NCBI GenBank assembly: GCA_937625935.1 | Contig: OW569390.1 | Coordinates: forward strand, 186,001-250,000 | Length of the DNA stretch: 64,000 bases | Direction: 5' to 3' | Origin: Tetramitus jugosus | Lineage: Eukaryota > Heterolobosea > Eutetramitea > Acrasida > Vahlkampfiidae | Part shown: positions 54,610 through 64,000 of the stretch, piece after piece | Numbering within the stretch: the stretch's first letter is position 1 | Layout of the letters: the number at the start of each line of letters is the position of its first letter | The notes under the pieces: generated by a model | Seen by the model: the letters and a program-made list of their open reading frames with translations, nothing else | What the model was told of the DNA's origin: nothing | Database searches by the model: none | Position numbers and translations under genes: made by a program

Positions 54610-56307
54610 TTATACACGTCTGCCTTGCACAAAGATAGACTCTATGTTTCTGTCGTCACCACAGTGCATGAATCTTTCGAACATATCAACAACCTTCTTG
54701 TAGTTCCTGGCTTCTTCTGTGGCGAACTCTGGTTGCATATCATAAATGACTTCGTATTCTGCAAGGAATGAGTCGATTGGTCCGTTTTGGGCATTGACAT
54801 CAATCAACAGAGCATCGAATGACTTGCTTGGTTCGAAATTACCAACCTTGTCCTGAAGACCAACAGATGCAGCACCACCGATGGTGGCCAAATAGAACAA
54901 CTCATCCATGGTCAATGCCTTGTATTGCTGTTGCGCAACAGGAGCTTCTTCCTTGTTTGCATCAGCCAAGAATTGGTTGACCATGTCGTCCATATTTCTG
55001 TAATCGTGATGGTGGTGCGAGTGTTGTGCAGAGGAAGCAATGATTGCATTTCGAATGGCATTGAGCATGGATGGTGAGTAACCACCACTGACATCAGTTC
55101 CCAATCCAACCTTGACACCCTTGTCTAACAGTCTTCTCACATCAGCCACACCGCTCAACAAGCTAAAGTTGGACAGAGGACAATGGCAAATAGTAGTGCC
55201 TCTCTCCTTCAACAAGTTCAATTCGTTCTCTGTCAAGAAGATGCCATGAGCCATAATGGTCTTATCAGTCAACAGACCCATTTGATCATAGGTGTGAGTA
55301 TAGGTCTTTTCATCATGAATTCTCTTGATCAATTGAATTTCACCCTTGTTCTCACTAATGTGAGACTGAATGGCCAAATTGTATTTTTGAGCTAGAGCAC
55401 TCAAACCCTTCATTAGCTCTGTGGAGCAAGTGACAGCGAATCGTGGCGTAATGATTGGTTGAACCAATCCTGGTTGACCAGACTTCTCCGACAGTTCCAG
55501 AACTCTCTGAATAAAGGATTCAGTGTCTCTCAAGCTATTCTGTGTTGTTTCCATGTAAAAGTCAGGTGCCATCATATCCATATTCACCTTGCCTACAAAA
55601 GCTCTCTGTCCTGCTTCGTTACAAATCTTGGCCAACAGAGTGGAAGCTTCCTCGTGAATCGTAGCAAAATAGACACAAGTAGTGGATCCGTTTCTCAAGT
55701 GACGATGAACTGAAGCTGTGTAAACCTTTTCAGCAAAACTCAAATCACTAAACTTGCTCTCAGCAGGGAATGTGTACTTCTACTCGAGATCAAACAATAC
55801 AATACAATAAACAAGCATCGTGCATTTCAACAACCAAAATCAGTTAGTGAGACACTTATTCACAATCAACATTAAGCAACAACAAGTAGAGCAAACTTTA
55901 CACTTTGCAAACTGTTTATTACATTTAAAAAAAAGTAAAGAATGACACAAAAAACAACAATAACAGCAGCAAAATACAATGACACGCAAATACACATCAA
56001 AACTATGAAAGATATATACATTTAACCACTTGAGAAGCTCTTCATCGAGACCCAATCCAGAATTAATGTACTGTGGAGCATGAGTGTGAATATCAACGAA
56101 ACCAGGGATCAAAAATTGAGACTTTTTCAATTCAACAGTCTCAAAATCAGTGACATTGACTGATGCTTGATCAAATTGTTGCTTTGTCTTGTACAAGAAT
56201 TCAATATTTCCATCGAGTCCAACACCAAGAACTGCCTGAGGAAGAATTTCTAATTTTTTAGATGAGATGCTGTGCACCAATGGTCCGATAAATAATCTGC
56301 GCTTCAT
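54610..56307 (-). CDS. Guanine deaminase (guanase), two exons
   Basis: Exon 1 is 56307-56020 and exon 2 is 55779-54610 (minus). The 240-bp intron (donor gtatat, acceptor gtag, phase 0) restores the family sequence L-L-K-W-L-N followed by KYTFPAESKFSDLSFAEKVY. The 485-residue product covers the whole enzyme. It is an amidohydrolase that converts guanine to xanthine and ammonia. Zinc and catalytic residues are visible: the H-x-H pair in VDIHTHAPQY (H74, H76), His in IQSHISENKGE, His in MAHGIFLTENEL, and the metal Asp in VGLGTDVSGGYSPSML. The CYFATIH-equivalent block is VYFATIHEEAST. The C-terminus ends with GDDRNIESIFVQGRRV as in animal guanases. It shares its upstream region with the TROVE gene. 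Role: purine salvage and nitrogen recovery. Confidence 0.93.
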
Positions 56308-56542
56308 GATTGTGTACTCTTACGTCTTGTCTGTCTGTTTGTTTTGGTTTGCGTGTTGTGCGATATCCATTTTCTTTTTTCTCCGAGTGGGTCTCCCGAC
56401 ATCGGACAAACTAAAACATTGTGCTGAGAACATGAAGCTTCATGGATAAGTTCACAGCACAGAAGATTATCTCGAACAAGCACACGCACGAGACAACACA
56501 CAGAAAGAAGAGCACAACCACCAAACAAGAAAGACCAAACTC
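56308..56542. promoter_or_regulatory. Shared 235-bp divergent upstream region (guanine deaminase / TROVE fusion)
   Basis: The two start codons face away from each other with 235 bp between them. The region includes a T-rich patch at 56371-56383 and an A-rich leader (caaacaagaaag) just before the TROVE ATG. No named promoter motif was identified. Confidence 0.4.
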
Positions 56543-59500
56543 ATGGAAGCAACCAATAATGAGGATGACTGGGGATTCTACAGCAACGTAGTAGCTCCCT
56601 CAAGAAATTCTGCTCCCGTGCAAGCATTCAATAGCTCCAAGGGTCGATACCGTATTCTGAATCCAAAGCAAAAATTGCTCAATCTAGTGTGTGCCAGTCT
56701 CATTAGTGAACCCTCCTTTTTTAATGACTTGTCATTTAGTTCTCTGTTGCCTTCTCGCAGTGACCCCTACTGCACCAACTCCCAGTATGTAGCTCTCGTG
56801 CAATATCTGGTGTTTATGGTGGGTGACCATGTGGCGAAGCATGAGATGCTCGATTTGGTGCTCAAGATTTCGCGTCGTGATTGCGAATTTGTGTTGAAGT
56901 TGGCTCACTATGTTCGAATAGAGCTCGGTATTCGATCGACGGCCAATTTTTTGTTGGCAGCGGCAGCCATCTGTCCACAGAGCAAGCAAGAGTATGTCAA
57001 GTATTATCTGAGTTCGATACGATTGCCATCAGACTGGTTAGAAGTATGTTCGTTCTACGTCGTGATTAGAAGACACTTGTTGCGACAATGGATGACCTAT
57101 CATCCAGATCAAACAAGGGTGATGAGAACGTTATTGAAACCGATGAACAGCAAGGAAATGGAGAATAGATTAAAGGAATTGAAAGACCAAGTCGTTCCAG
57201 GCAGAGATATTCCCCATGTATTGCAAAAGGCTATGAAAGAAAAGTTTTTGGATTTTGATGTTTATCAATTAGCAAAGTATAACAAGGAAAAATCAATGAA
57301 ACGTAAGTTTTTGAAGAAAACATTCCAGGAGAGGAAGAGTAAGGCTAAGCAATCTTCAAGAACACCCGAGATGAGTTCTGTCAGAGGAAGAGGAAGAGGA
57401 AGAGGCAGAGGCGGCAGTAGAGTTCTTAATAATAGAAATAGCAGAAATAATGTAAATTGGGAGGACTCGGCTGAGCAGGGGGGAGAAGATATCCCGAATG
57501 ACCAGCCTCAACAAGACATTGATTACGATAGCGAAGATAGTGAAGAGGTGATTGATAGTGATGAAGAGAGTGTTGATCACGTTGAACGACCAGCTGTCAA
57601 GAAGGAGCAAGGTTCAAAGAAGTTGAAGCCTTCAGGAGAACTTAACAATAAGCCTCAATTTAGCATGAAAAAGATGATTCGTCAGTTGCACATGACTGAA
57701 CCATCTGAATTCGTTCTTAGTATTCTAGGCAAGAAATATCCAGCAACAGAAGAAGAGTTTACCAAGCAAAATCTAGATAAGGCTCCTTTGACGAGAGTGA
57801 AAGGAAAGAGAAAAGACACTGAATTAAGACAGTTTGATCCACTGCGAGTCGGAACAAGAATGAAACTACCTGTGCCTGTGACTTGGGAAACAGAGTTGTC
57901 TGCAACTGGAAATAATGCCACTTCTTGGCAGAATCTGATTGATTCTGGTAAGTTGCCGTTCATGGCCATGCTGAGAAATTTGAGGAATTTATTGTTGACT
58001 GGCATTTCTACATCCCATCATCAAGTAATCCTCAACAAATTGAGAGATGCTGATACGATCAAACACAGTCAACAATTTCCATTTCGCTTCTTCTCTGCCT
58101 ATCAATCCATTGATATTGACTTGAAACAATTGCGAAAGTATAAGAAGATGAGCAGAGATGAACTGGCAGAAATGGAGGCCACAACCAGTAAAATCATCAT
58201 TCCGGAGAACATGCCAACTGAAGATTTGATAAAGGAGTATCGAGAGGCATTAGACAAAGCTGTACAACACGCGGTTACTAATAATATCAAGCAGATACAG
58301 GGAACAACTGCTATATTTGTGGATGTCTCAGAAAGCATGAAAAACTCAGTGTGCTCTTCAGCCAAAGCTGGTAACTTCACTTCTGCAATTGAGATTGGTG
58401 TTCTTTTGGGGTTGATGTGTAATTTCGTTTGTCAACAGAGCGAGTTTATGATCTATTCCTCTCCCAGTCTCGTCTATCCCGATTCAAATTACCAGAATAT
58501 GACTCGTTTGATAAAACAAGGTCATATACTTGAAAACATGAAGTTGGTATTGCGCAGAGTAGAACAGATGGGATCAGTTAGAGAGTTCCCACTTGCCTAC
58601 CTGAAATCTATCACTGACAAGAAGACCATTGTTGATCAAATTGTTGTCCTGAGTGATATGCAATGGGACAAGGATAATACATTCACTGACTCCTTTGTAA
58701 TTCAATCGATGATTACTCAGTATAGGAAGAAAGTGAACCCCAATATGTTATTTATTTGCATAGATTTGTTTGGATCTGGCAGCACTCTAGTCAACATGAA
58801 TGAAGGACAAACTGATCCTCGAAACATAACTATCACTGGGTTTTCTGATTCCATTTTGAGATTCATCGCTGAGAAATCAGATAATGCACAGCTAAGACAT
58901 GTTCAAAACATTGAAGTACGTGAACCAGTTCTCCTGTTGCCAGCCAAAAAGAATAACAAGAAGAAAAAGAAGAGTAAGGGGAAGAAGAAGAAGGAATCAC
59001 ATCAACCAGTATTGCCACTTCAAAATGAGGTCCGATTCTTGTCCACCCCATTCAAAAATCAACACTCCATCCTCGTGGGACACTCATTCAAAAAAGTGGT
59101 ATCCAAGTCAAAACATTGTATCTTCCTGACAAATGAAGGAGCAGTGTATGGCATGGGAAAATCCGGCTCCATTTTCTCAAGTAATGTTGAGCAACCTAGA
59201 CTTATGTTAGATCAAGATATGATACAGAAATTGACTGAGGGGCGTACTAAAGGCGAACATGTGATCGATATTACGAGTGGAACGCTTCATATTGCTGCTC
59301 TAACCAATTTAGGAACTGTGTTTGTCATGGGCTGTAACACTGATAATCAACTGGGTAGATCGACAGATACTGACTACATCCACGATATGAAGCCCGTTAT
59401 TTGGGAAAATCCAACACATATCACTTCAGTCGCATGTGGTGATTACTATACTGTATTTCTAACGAAAGAAGGAAAGCTCTTTGGGTGTGGTAGAAATGAC

Positions 59501-61102
59501 AATCGTCAAATGGGTGATTTTATTCGCTTACAACCAAACATGAAGGTCAACCTATTTCCTCAAGAAATTGAATTATCACAGTCGATGTCTCAAATAACAG
59601 CGATCTCTGCTGGAAGTAGCCACACTGCTGTTCTTGATAAGAACGGTAATCTTTGGATGATGGGTAACAACTCCCATGGTCAATGTGGCCTTGGAACATG
59701 CTCCTCAATATCAATTCTGACAAGAATAACTGACTTTGACAGGAGCAAGCTGCAAAACAAGGACAAAATTGTAATCAAATCTGTTTCTTGTGGTGAGTAC
59801 CATACCGCAGCTCTAACTGTGAATGGTATTTTGTATGTGTTTGGTAGTGACTATTGCGGTCAATTAGGAGTGAGAGAGCAAAGATTGAATGAATGCAAAC
59901 CACGCCGAGTACTTGGCTATCCGACTGACTTTATTGAAACTGTCGAGTGTAGCAAATATTACACTACGGTAGTTACAAAGCACGGTACTGTGTACACGTC
60001 GGGATCCGACAACCCATCGTCAGAGGATGTGAAATTATGTTCTCCAGTATCAACTGGAAGCAGTGTCATGTGTGCATCTTTTGGAGAAGAGTTTAAGGTG
60101 CTAGTTGTAGAATCTAGACCACGTACGAGCAAGAACAATCTCAAAATGCTCAGCAACGGGAATGAACTGTACAACATGAAACTGAACATCTCAGAGAACA
60201 CCTCTGTTCATCTTCATGAGTACATGATTGAACAACGATGTCCATTGTTCCCATCAGTACTATGTAACCGTCTGGGCACTATTGCTGACGTGACTGAGTT
60301 TAATCTAAAGCAGGAGTACCAATCAACATCAGAGAGAGTATTTACTTCACTTGTTGAGTTCATTTACACGGATCATATTGGCTTTTATGATTTGGAGATA
60401 AACAACGATATGAACAGTGCACCTCTCAGTGAAGAAGAACAAAAAGAGTTGCAAAGGTTAGCCAAACTTCTCCAACTAACTCGATTGGAAGAACTATGCT
60501 CTGGAAAGATAGTCACAACAAAAAACACTTTGGAAGCAAGTATGGTTCAACTATTGAGTCATTCAAACAATGACTGCCTCATTGAGACTAGTACGAATCC
60601 TGTGCCATGTCATGCCGCCCTTTTGGCTGCCCAAAGTGAGTATTTGAACTCTGTGCTCCTGTACGAAAAGGTCTCATCCATCAATCAAAACGTCATTCGT
60701 CTCAATCTTGATCAAGTCGATAATGCCTCAACAATCAGAGCTATCGTTCACTTTATCTATACCGGAAAGCTCAATCAAGAACTGATTAATTCCGATAATG
60801 CCTTGGATGTGCTCCGAGCTGCGGATCTGCTGTGTCTCAAGGAACTCAGGGAGGAAATGGAAAGCTGTCTGATGAATTTCATAGATCGCGCAAATGTATC
60901 CGTTGTCTTGGAGCACGCTGATTACTACGACTGGCAGCTGCTACGACAAAAATTAATCCTGTACATCATCAGGGAAGGTAACATCAAGCAAGTATTTGGT
61001 CAGAAAGCATTCCAAGAGCTGCGTCGCAATAACATCCTTCTCGCAGATGAAATCCAAAAATTTAATCGCGAGTTTGTCAAAGGAAAAATAAACCTCCGTT
61101 GA
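56543..61102 (+). CDS. TROVE-vWA protein fused to RCC1 propeller and tandem BTB domains
   Basis: 1519 residues, one exon, ATG 56543. Residues ~30-590 resemble a TROVE module as in Ro60/TEP1: helical HEAT-like repeats (QYLVFMVGDHVAKHEMLDLV, FVLKLAHYVRIELG) and WQNLIDSGKLPFMAMLRNLR, which matches the W-x-x-x-I...M-P-x-M-A-x-L-R-N-L-R signature. They are interrupted by an Arg/Gly-rich stretch (RGRGRGRGRGG) and an acidic insert. A vWA-like domain follows with the MIDAS motif FVDVSESMKNS at about 592 (D-x-S-x-S). After a Lys run come RCC1 repeats (about 860-1190; VACGDYYTVFLTKEGKLFGC, GSSHTAVLDKNGNLWMMGNN). Two BTB-like domains complete it (about 1206-1290 and 1340-1430; PCHAALLAAQSEYLNSVLL, VHFIYTGKLN). 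TROVE proteins bind small RNAs, and RCC1/BTB proteins act in GTPase regulation or as cullin adaptors. The fusion suggests an RNA-guided ubiquitin adaptor, which is speculative. Confidence 0.85.
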   Translation: MEATNNEDDWGFYSNVVAPSRNSAPVQAFNSSKGRYRILNPKQKLLNLVCASLISEPSFFNDLSFSSLLPSRSDPYCTNSQYVALVQYLVFMVGDHVAKHEMLDLVLKISRRDCEFVLKLAHYVRIELGIRSTANFLLAAAAICPQSKQEYVKYYLSSIRLPSDWLEVCSFYVVIRRHLLRQWMTYHPDQTRVMRTLLKPMNSKEMENRLKELKDQVVPGRDIPHVLQKAMKEKFLDFDVYQLAKYNKEKSMKRKFLKKTFQERKSKAKQSSRTPEMSSVRGRGRGRGRGGSRVLNNRNSRNNVNWEDSAEQGGEDIPNDQPQQDIDYDSEDSEEVIDSDEESVDHVERPAVKKEQGSKKLKPSGELNNKPQFSMKKMIRQLHMTEPSEFVLSILGKKYPATEEEFTKQNLDKAPLTRVKGKRKDTELRQFDPLRVGTRMKLPVPVTWETELSATGNNATSWQNLIDSGKLPFMAMLRNLRNLLLTGISTSHHQVILNKLRDADTIKHSQQFPFRFFSAYQSIDIDLKQLRKYKKMSRDELAEMEATTSKIIIPENMPTEDLIKEYREALDKAVQHAVTNNIKQIQGTTAIFVDVSESMKNSVCSSAKAGNFTSAIEIGVLLGLMCNFVCQQSEFMIYSSPSLVYPDSNYQNMTRLIKQGHILENMKLVLRRVEQMGSVREFPLAYLKSITDKKTIVDQIVVLSDMQWDKDNTFTDSFVIQSMITQYRKKVNPNMLFICIDLFGSGSTLVNMNEGQTDPRNITITGFSDSILRFIAEKSDNAQLRHVQNIEVREPVLLLPAKKNNKKKKKSKGKKKKESHQPVLPLQNEVRFLSTPFKNQHSILVGHSFKKVVSKSKHCIFLTNEGAVYGMGKSGSIFSSNVEQPRLMLDQDMIQKLTEGRTKGEHVIDITSGTLHIAALTNLGTVFVMGCNTDNQLGRSTDTDYIHDMKPVIWENPTHITSVACGDYYTVFLTKEGKLFGCGRNDNRQMGDFIRLQPNMKVNLFPQEIELSQSMSQITAISAGSSHTAVLDKNGNLWMMGNNSHGQCGLGTCSSISILTRITDFDRSKLQNKDKIVIKSVSCGEYHTAALTVNGILYVFGSDYCGQLGVREQRLNECKPRRVLGYPTDFIETVECSKYYTTVVTKHGTVYTSGSDNPSSEDVKLCSPVSTGSSVMCASFGEEFKVLVVESRPRTSKNNLKMLSNGNELYNMKLNISENTSVHLHEYMIEQRCPLFPSVLCNRLGTIADVTEFNLKQEYQSTSERVFTSLVEFIYTDHIGFYDLEINNDMNSAPLSEEEQKELQRLAKLLQLTRLEELCSGKIVTTKNTLEASMVQLLSHSNNDCLIETSTNPVPCHAALLAAQSEYLNSVLLYEKVSSINQNVIRLNLDQVDNASTIRAIVHFIYTGKLNQELINSDNALDVLRAADLLCLKELREEMESCLMNFIDRANVSVVLEHADYYDWQLLRQKLILYIIREGNIKQVFGQKAFQELRRNNILLADEIQKFNREFVKGKINLR

Positions 61103-61883
61103 TAATTTGCGCTCACAAATAGCTTTTCTGTTTCTCTTGGCCAATTTTTGACTTTTCCGAGCGTTCCGAGCAGTTTTCTCTGCTTTTGGCCATCCGGACA
61201 AAGGTGAATCCGGTCGTGATTAACCTTGTCCTTCTTTAAAAGTTCCCGTTCCAACGCGTGTTGGATCAGACCTGTCTATGGCGACCAGTTTCACGAAGAA
61301 GTAATTGCAACCGTGAGTGCAGTGAAGATCAAATAATAACGAAACCTAATCAGACTAACCGTGTAAATTCTGGTTACTCTAATCTGTTCTTGTCGTATTG
61401 TATTGCCAGCAGTAAACCTTTCCAACGTAAATTGTCGCACAAAGGAATCCCAGGTCGAGTAATTCCACATACCCTCATCACAAAACCCTAAAAGATACGA
61501 ACCCCCGAGCACGGCCGAGCGACCATTGGAGGCCAAAGGAACAACACAGCTCCTGCCGAGACCAACAAAACTACTCATAAAAAAAAAGCACAACCAACAG
61601 CTAAACCACTTGGGAATTCAGCAAGGAAGAGGTCAACGGGCAGTCACAAATCTCTCCACACAGCACAATAACAATAATTGGACGACAGCAAACAAAAACC
61701 AATAACATAACCAATCAATCAACGAAACAAACAACAAATCGTCTTCAAATAGCTCAGATATCGGACCGAAAACTAACAAGTCAAATTGAAAAAGCTCCAT
61801 AACAACTGAACAAGAACAAAAAGGCAACAAAACAAGAACAAAAACAAGAAAGGCTTCCTCACGAATTTACTTTATTGCCAATC
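61103..61883. other. Long intergenic/leader region upstream of the RWP-RK gene
   Basis: 781 bp without a supported gene. It is A/C-rich from 61590 to 61870 (many aacaa/acaaga runs), suggesting a long 5' leader. A short minus-strand ORF (61593-61291, 100 codons) and a plus-strand one (61258-61491) have no recognisable features and are treated as chance. Confidence 0.4.
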
Positions 61884-63759
61884 ATGAAATACAACGTCAC
61901 AAAGGATGAAATCCAACAACATTTCCATCTGCCGTTAGAAGAGGCAGCCAAAGCACTTGGCATATGTGCCAGTGTGCTCAAGAGAAGCTGCAGACAACAC
62001 GGCATCAAACGATGGCCCTATCGGAAGGTGAGTTCAACCACTTTTTTTAAGAAATTCCTTAGTGTTCCATTTTTGAGGAAAGGGATTTTCTTTTCAAATT
62101 TTTTGTTCCGTGCGAATCGCATCCATCACGGGTAGAAAGGGAATTTGAAAGCGCGATGTTTCTTTTAAGGAAACTTCATCCGAGCAACCCATTTTTGCTT
62201 CGCGCGATGTGAACGGTCACATTTGTCCGCTGTCTCATTTTTTGGACTACAGTACAGTAACTGACACACATCAACAATGCCTACTATTGTAATTATGATG
62301 ACTAAATATTTAGATCAAGAGTCTCAACAAGCGAAGATGCATGCTTCAAAATGGCAGCAAGAGCATGTACGAACAATTCAAGAAAATGAAGGAAGAGCTT
62401 GACATGATTAACCAGGAAAGAAAGGGTATCTTGGAGCTCATTGGAGCAGGAGGAAGCGTGGGTGATGATGATGAAACAGATGCAATTGACATTGATGAGA
62501 AAGAGCTGTATGAGAGTCACAGTGAAGATGGTGCTGAACAGCACTATGACGATGACAATGATGATGATGCAGGTGATAATGGCGAGTCAGTGAATCGACG
62601 GTCTTCGGGTGCTTCTGTTTCTTCCTCCTCTACTCCTCCATCATCCTTGTCAACATCACCTCACCATCGATTGCCACCTCATGTCCTGCCAACAACAAGT
62701 GTTGCAAAGCCATTGAAGCAACAACCACAAGAATTAGTCGTAGCACATGTACAACAACAACAACAACCACAGCATTATCCACCAATGCCACACGAATCAT
62801 TTGAACAGATGGCTCACAAGACTAGTCCAACCTCCATTCATAGCATTTTTGGTTCAACCAACACTGGTACCAATCGTGTGTCACCACATGGTCCTAACCA
62901 TAACAACAACCACCACAGTATGGGTTTGAATCCTTATGACAACACAAACCGACACATGCTTAGAAAGGGTGTCAATGATGCCATTCCGAGCATTAGTGAT
63001 TTGTTTGCTAGTGTCGACCAAGGTGCACCTTCTCCTTCAGTGAACAACTCTCATGCTGCTGCTGCTTCGTATCATGTGCCATCAGCTACATCACAAACAG
63101 CACAGCCAGTCAATGGTAGTGTACATTCTCACTACCATCATAGACAACAGCAGCAGCAGCTTCATCCATCTGCTGTCGCTCCTGATCAGTCCATGATGTC
63201 GTCATCGAATAGTGACCCTCTCATGGCGACTCATCCACTGGTGGGCCTTCTCCAACAATCGTGCAGTCAACTGTTTGCTACGAATCACGAAGGTCGCTTC
63301 ATTTGGATGAGTGATTCACTCAAACGAAACAATACTTGCATCTTTGGAGATGTGGAGAACCTGGGGAGGATATTGCACAGAGACAATGTGAGGTTCACAG
63401 AAAGGTCAAGAAGAATTTTTGCAGCTATTGTTGCAAGACCATTCCGCAAAGTGGACTTGGATATCATTGTACCAAGGAAGGACGGCGTCGTGTTTGCGAT
63501 GCAAGTTCATTCTGTGCGGTTGGACAGTGGTGCACCAAACTCACGTACCGATCCAATGACTGCCGCTGGACATTTATGGTATGTGGACAGTGTGAGCGTT
63601 CATCATCAGACACCACCTCACTTGTTAGCACCTTCAAGGTACATTGAATTGGATCATTACACAGAGTATGAAATGACAAGAGTGAATCCTCACTTCCGGT
63701 CACTCCAAGAGTTCGAAACAGAAAGTGTGAATATTTATATCACGAACATAGGTCAATAA
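61884..63759 (+). CDS. RWP-RK transcription factor with C-terminal PAS-like region, two exons
   Basis: Exon 1 is 61884-62027 and exon 2 is 62314-63759. The 286-bp intron (donor gtgagt, acceptor tttag, phase 0) falls exactly inside the signature, giving GIKRWPYRK joined to IKSLNKRRCM. The N-terminal 60 residues are the RWP-RK DNA-binding domain, with LEEAAKALGICASVLKRSCR as the helix-turn-helix-like part. A coiled coil follows (MYEQFKKMKEELDMINQERK), then a long Ser/Gln/His-rich region. The last ~170 residues look PAS-like: LFATNHEGRFIWMSDSL (the N-x-x-G-x-I strand), a V-E-N-L-G-R-I-L-H-R-D-N-V-R-F element resembling I-H-P-D-D, and VDLDIIVPRKDGVVFAMQVH (R-x-x-x-x-x-K-D-G). RWP-RK factors control nitrogen response and gamete identity in plants and algae and are also present in amoebae. 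The ATG at 61884 is used; TTG 61875 is not. Confidence 0.85.
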
Positions 63760-64000
63760 TTGTACCAACCATGTAATAAATAACATCAAAAGTAATTTTG
63801 CTTCCTGTATGTTCTCAAACGAAACGGTTTTTGCAAGAATTTTACCGCGAATCCGACGCCCTACGGTCTCACATAATTATTGCAGAATGAACAATCACCT
63901 AGAAAATGATGTTGACCATAGGTTGAAGGGTATGTCAACTTGGAGATGTTAACTGTTTCCTCTCTACTGACATGATGTTGACTAGATGAAGCGTCAAAGC
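63760..64000. other. 3' flank of the RWP-RK gene to window end
   Basis: 241 bp. A taataaataac polyadenylation-like motif lies 15-25 bp after the stop. No gene was recognised before the window ends. Confidence 0.4.

Noticed and set aside
1-64000. CRISPR array, rRNA genes or operon-type signals
   Set aside because: No regularly spaced repeats with unique spacers and no rRNA-like sequence were seen. Introns and gene style are eukaryotic.

Overview
The window is nuclear DNA of a unicellular eukaryote with compact genes. Several ORFs continue only across short GT-AG introns (80-290 bp), intergenic gaps are often 50-400 bp, the DNA is AT-rich, and the proteins carry Asn/Gln/Ser/Thr homopolymer runs. 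The gene content (TROVE, RCC1/BTB, LRR, RWP-RK, RGS-type receptors, a PhyH/HEAT protein) fits a free-living amoeboflagellate such as Naegleria (Heterolobosea). That assignment is an inference from content, not a database result.

Left arm (1-7.2 kb): the end of a SulP/SLC26 anion transporter with its STAS domain, a WDR20/CreC-like WD40 protein, a CWC25 splicing factor, a BTB/Skp1-like LRR protein, and an RCC1-repeat protein whose C-terminal BTB domain is cut off. Centre (7.2-38.8 kb): two large paralogous receptor genes in head-to-head inverted orientation (7187-14550 minus, 30560-38816 plus). Each encodes signal peptide, beta-helix region, EGF-like domains, REJ module, GPS cleavage motif, seven membrane segments and a C-terminal RGS domain. 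Each copy carries one different frameshift. The copies alternate between near-identical and clearly diverged blocks. Between them lies a 16-kb island of decayed mobile-element genes. It contains one fully delimited Mutator-like element (19642-21681) with 34-bp terminal inverted repeats and an 8-bp target duplication, a CACTA/Plavaka-like transposase scrap, SAP and Ulp1-protease remnants, a tandem PHD-finger pseudogene, and an unrecognised multiply frameshifted gene.

Right arm (39-64 kb): ordinary housekeeping and regulatory genes. They are a mitochondrial PPR protein, a PhyH dioxygenase/HEAT protein, a RADX-like OB-fold protein, an NmrA-type oxidoreductase, a hypothetical protein, a four-exon PQ-loop transporter, another hypothetical protein, a two-exon protein with conserved His/Cys motifs, a two-exon guanine deaminase, a 1519-residue TROVE-vWA-RCC1-BTB fusion, and a two-exon RWP-RK factor with a C-terminal PAS-like region.

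Most of these genes are unrelated neighbours. The main biological interest is the receptor pair. Its domain order joins a polycystin-like REJ-GPS ectodomain and an adhesion-GPCR-like 7TM to a built-in G-protein GAP domain. Its genomic setting suggests inverted duplication, gene conversion and transposon accumulation.
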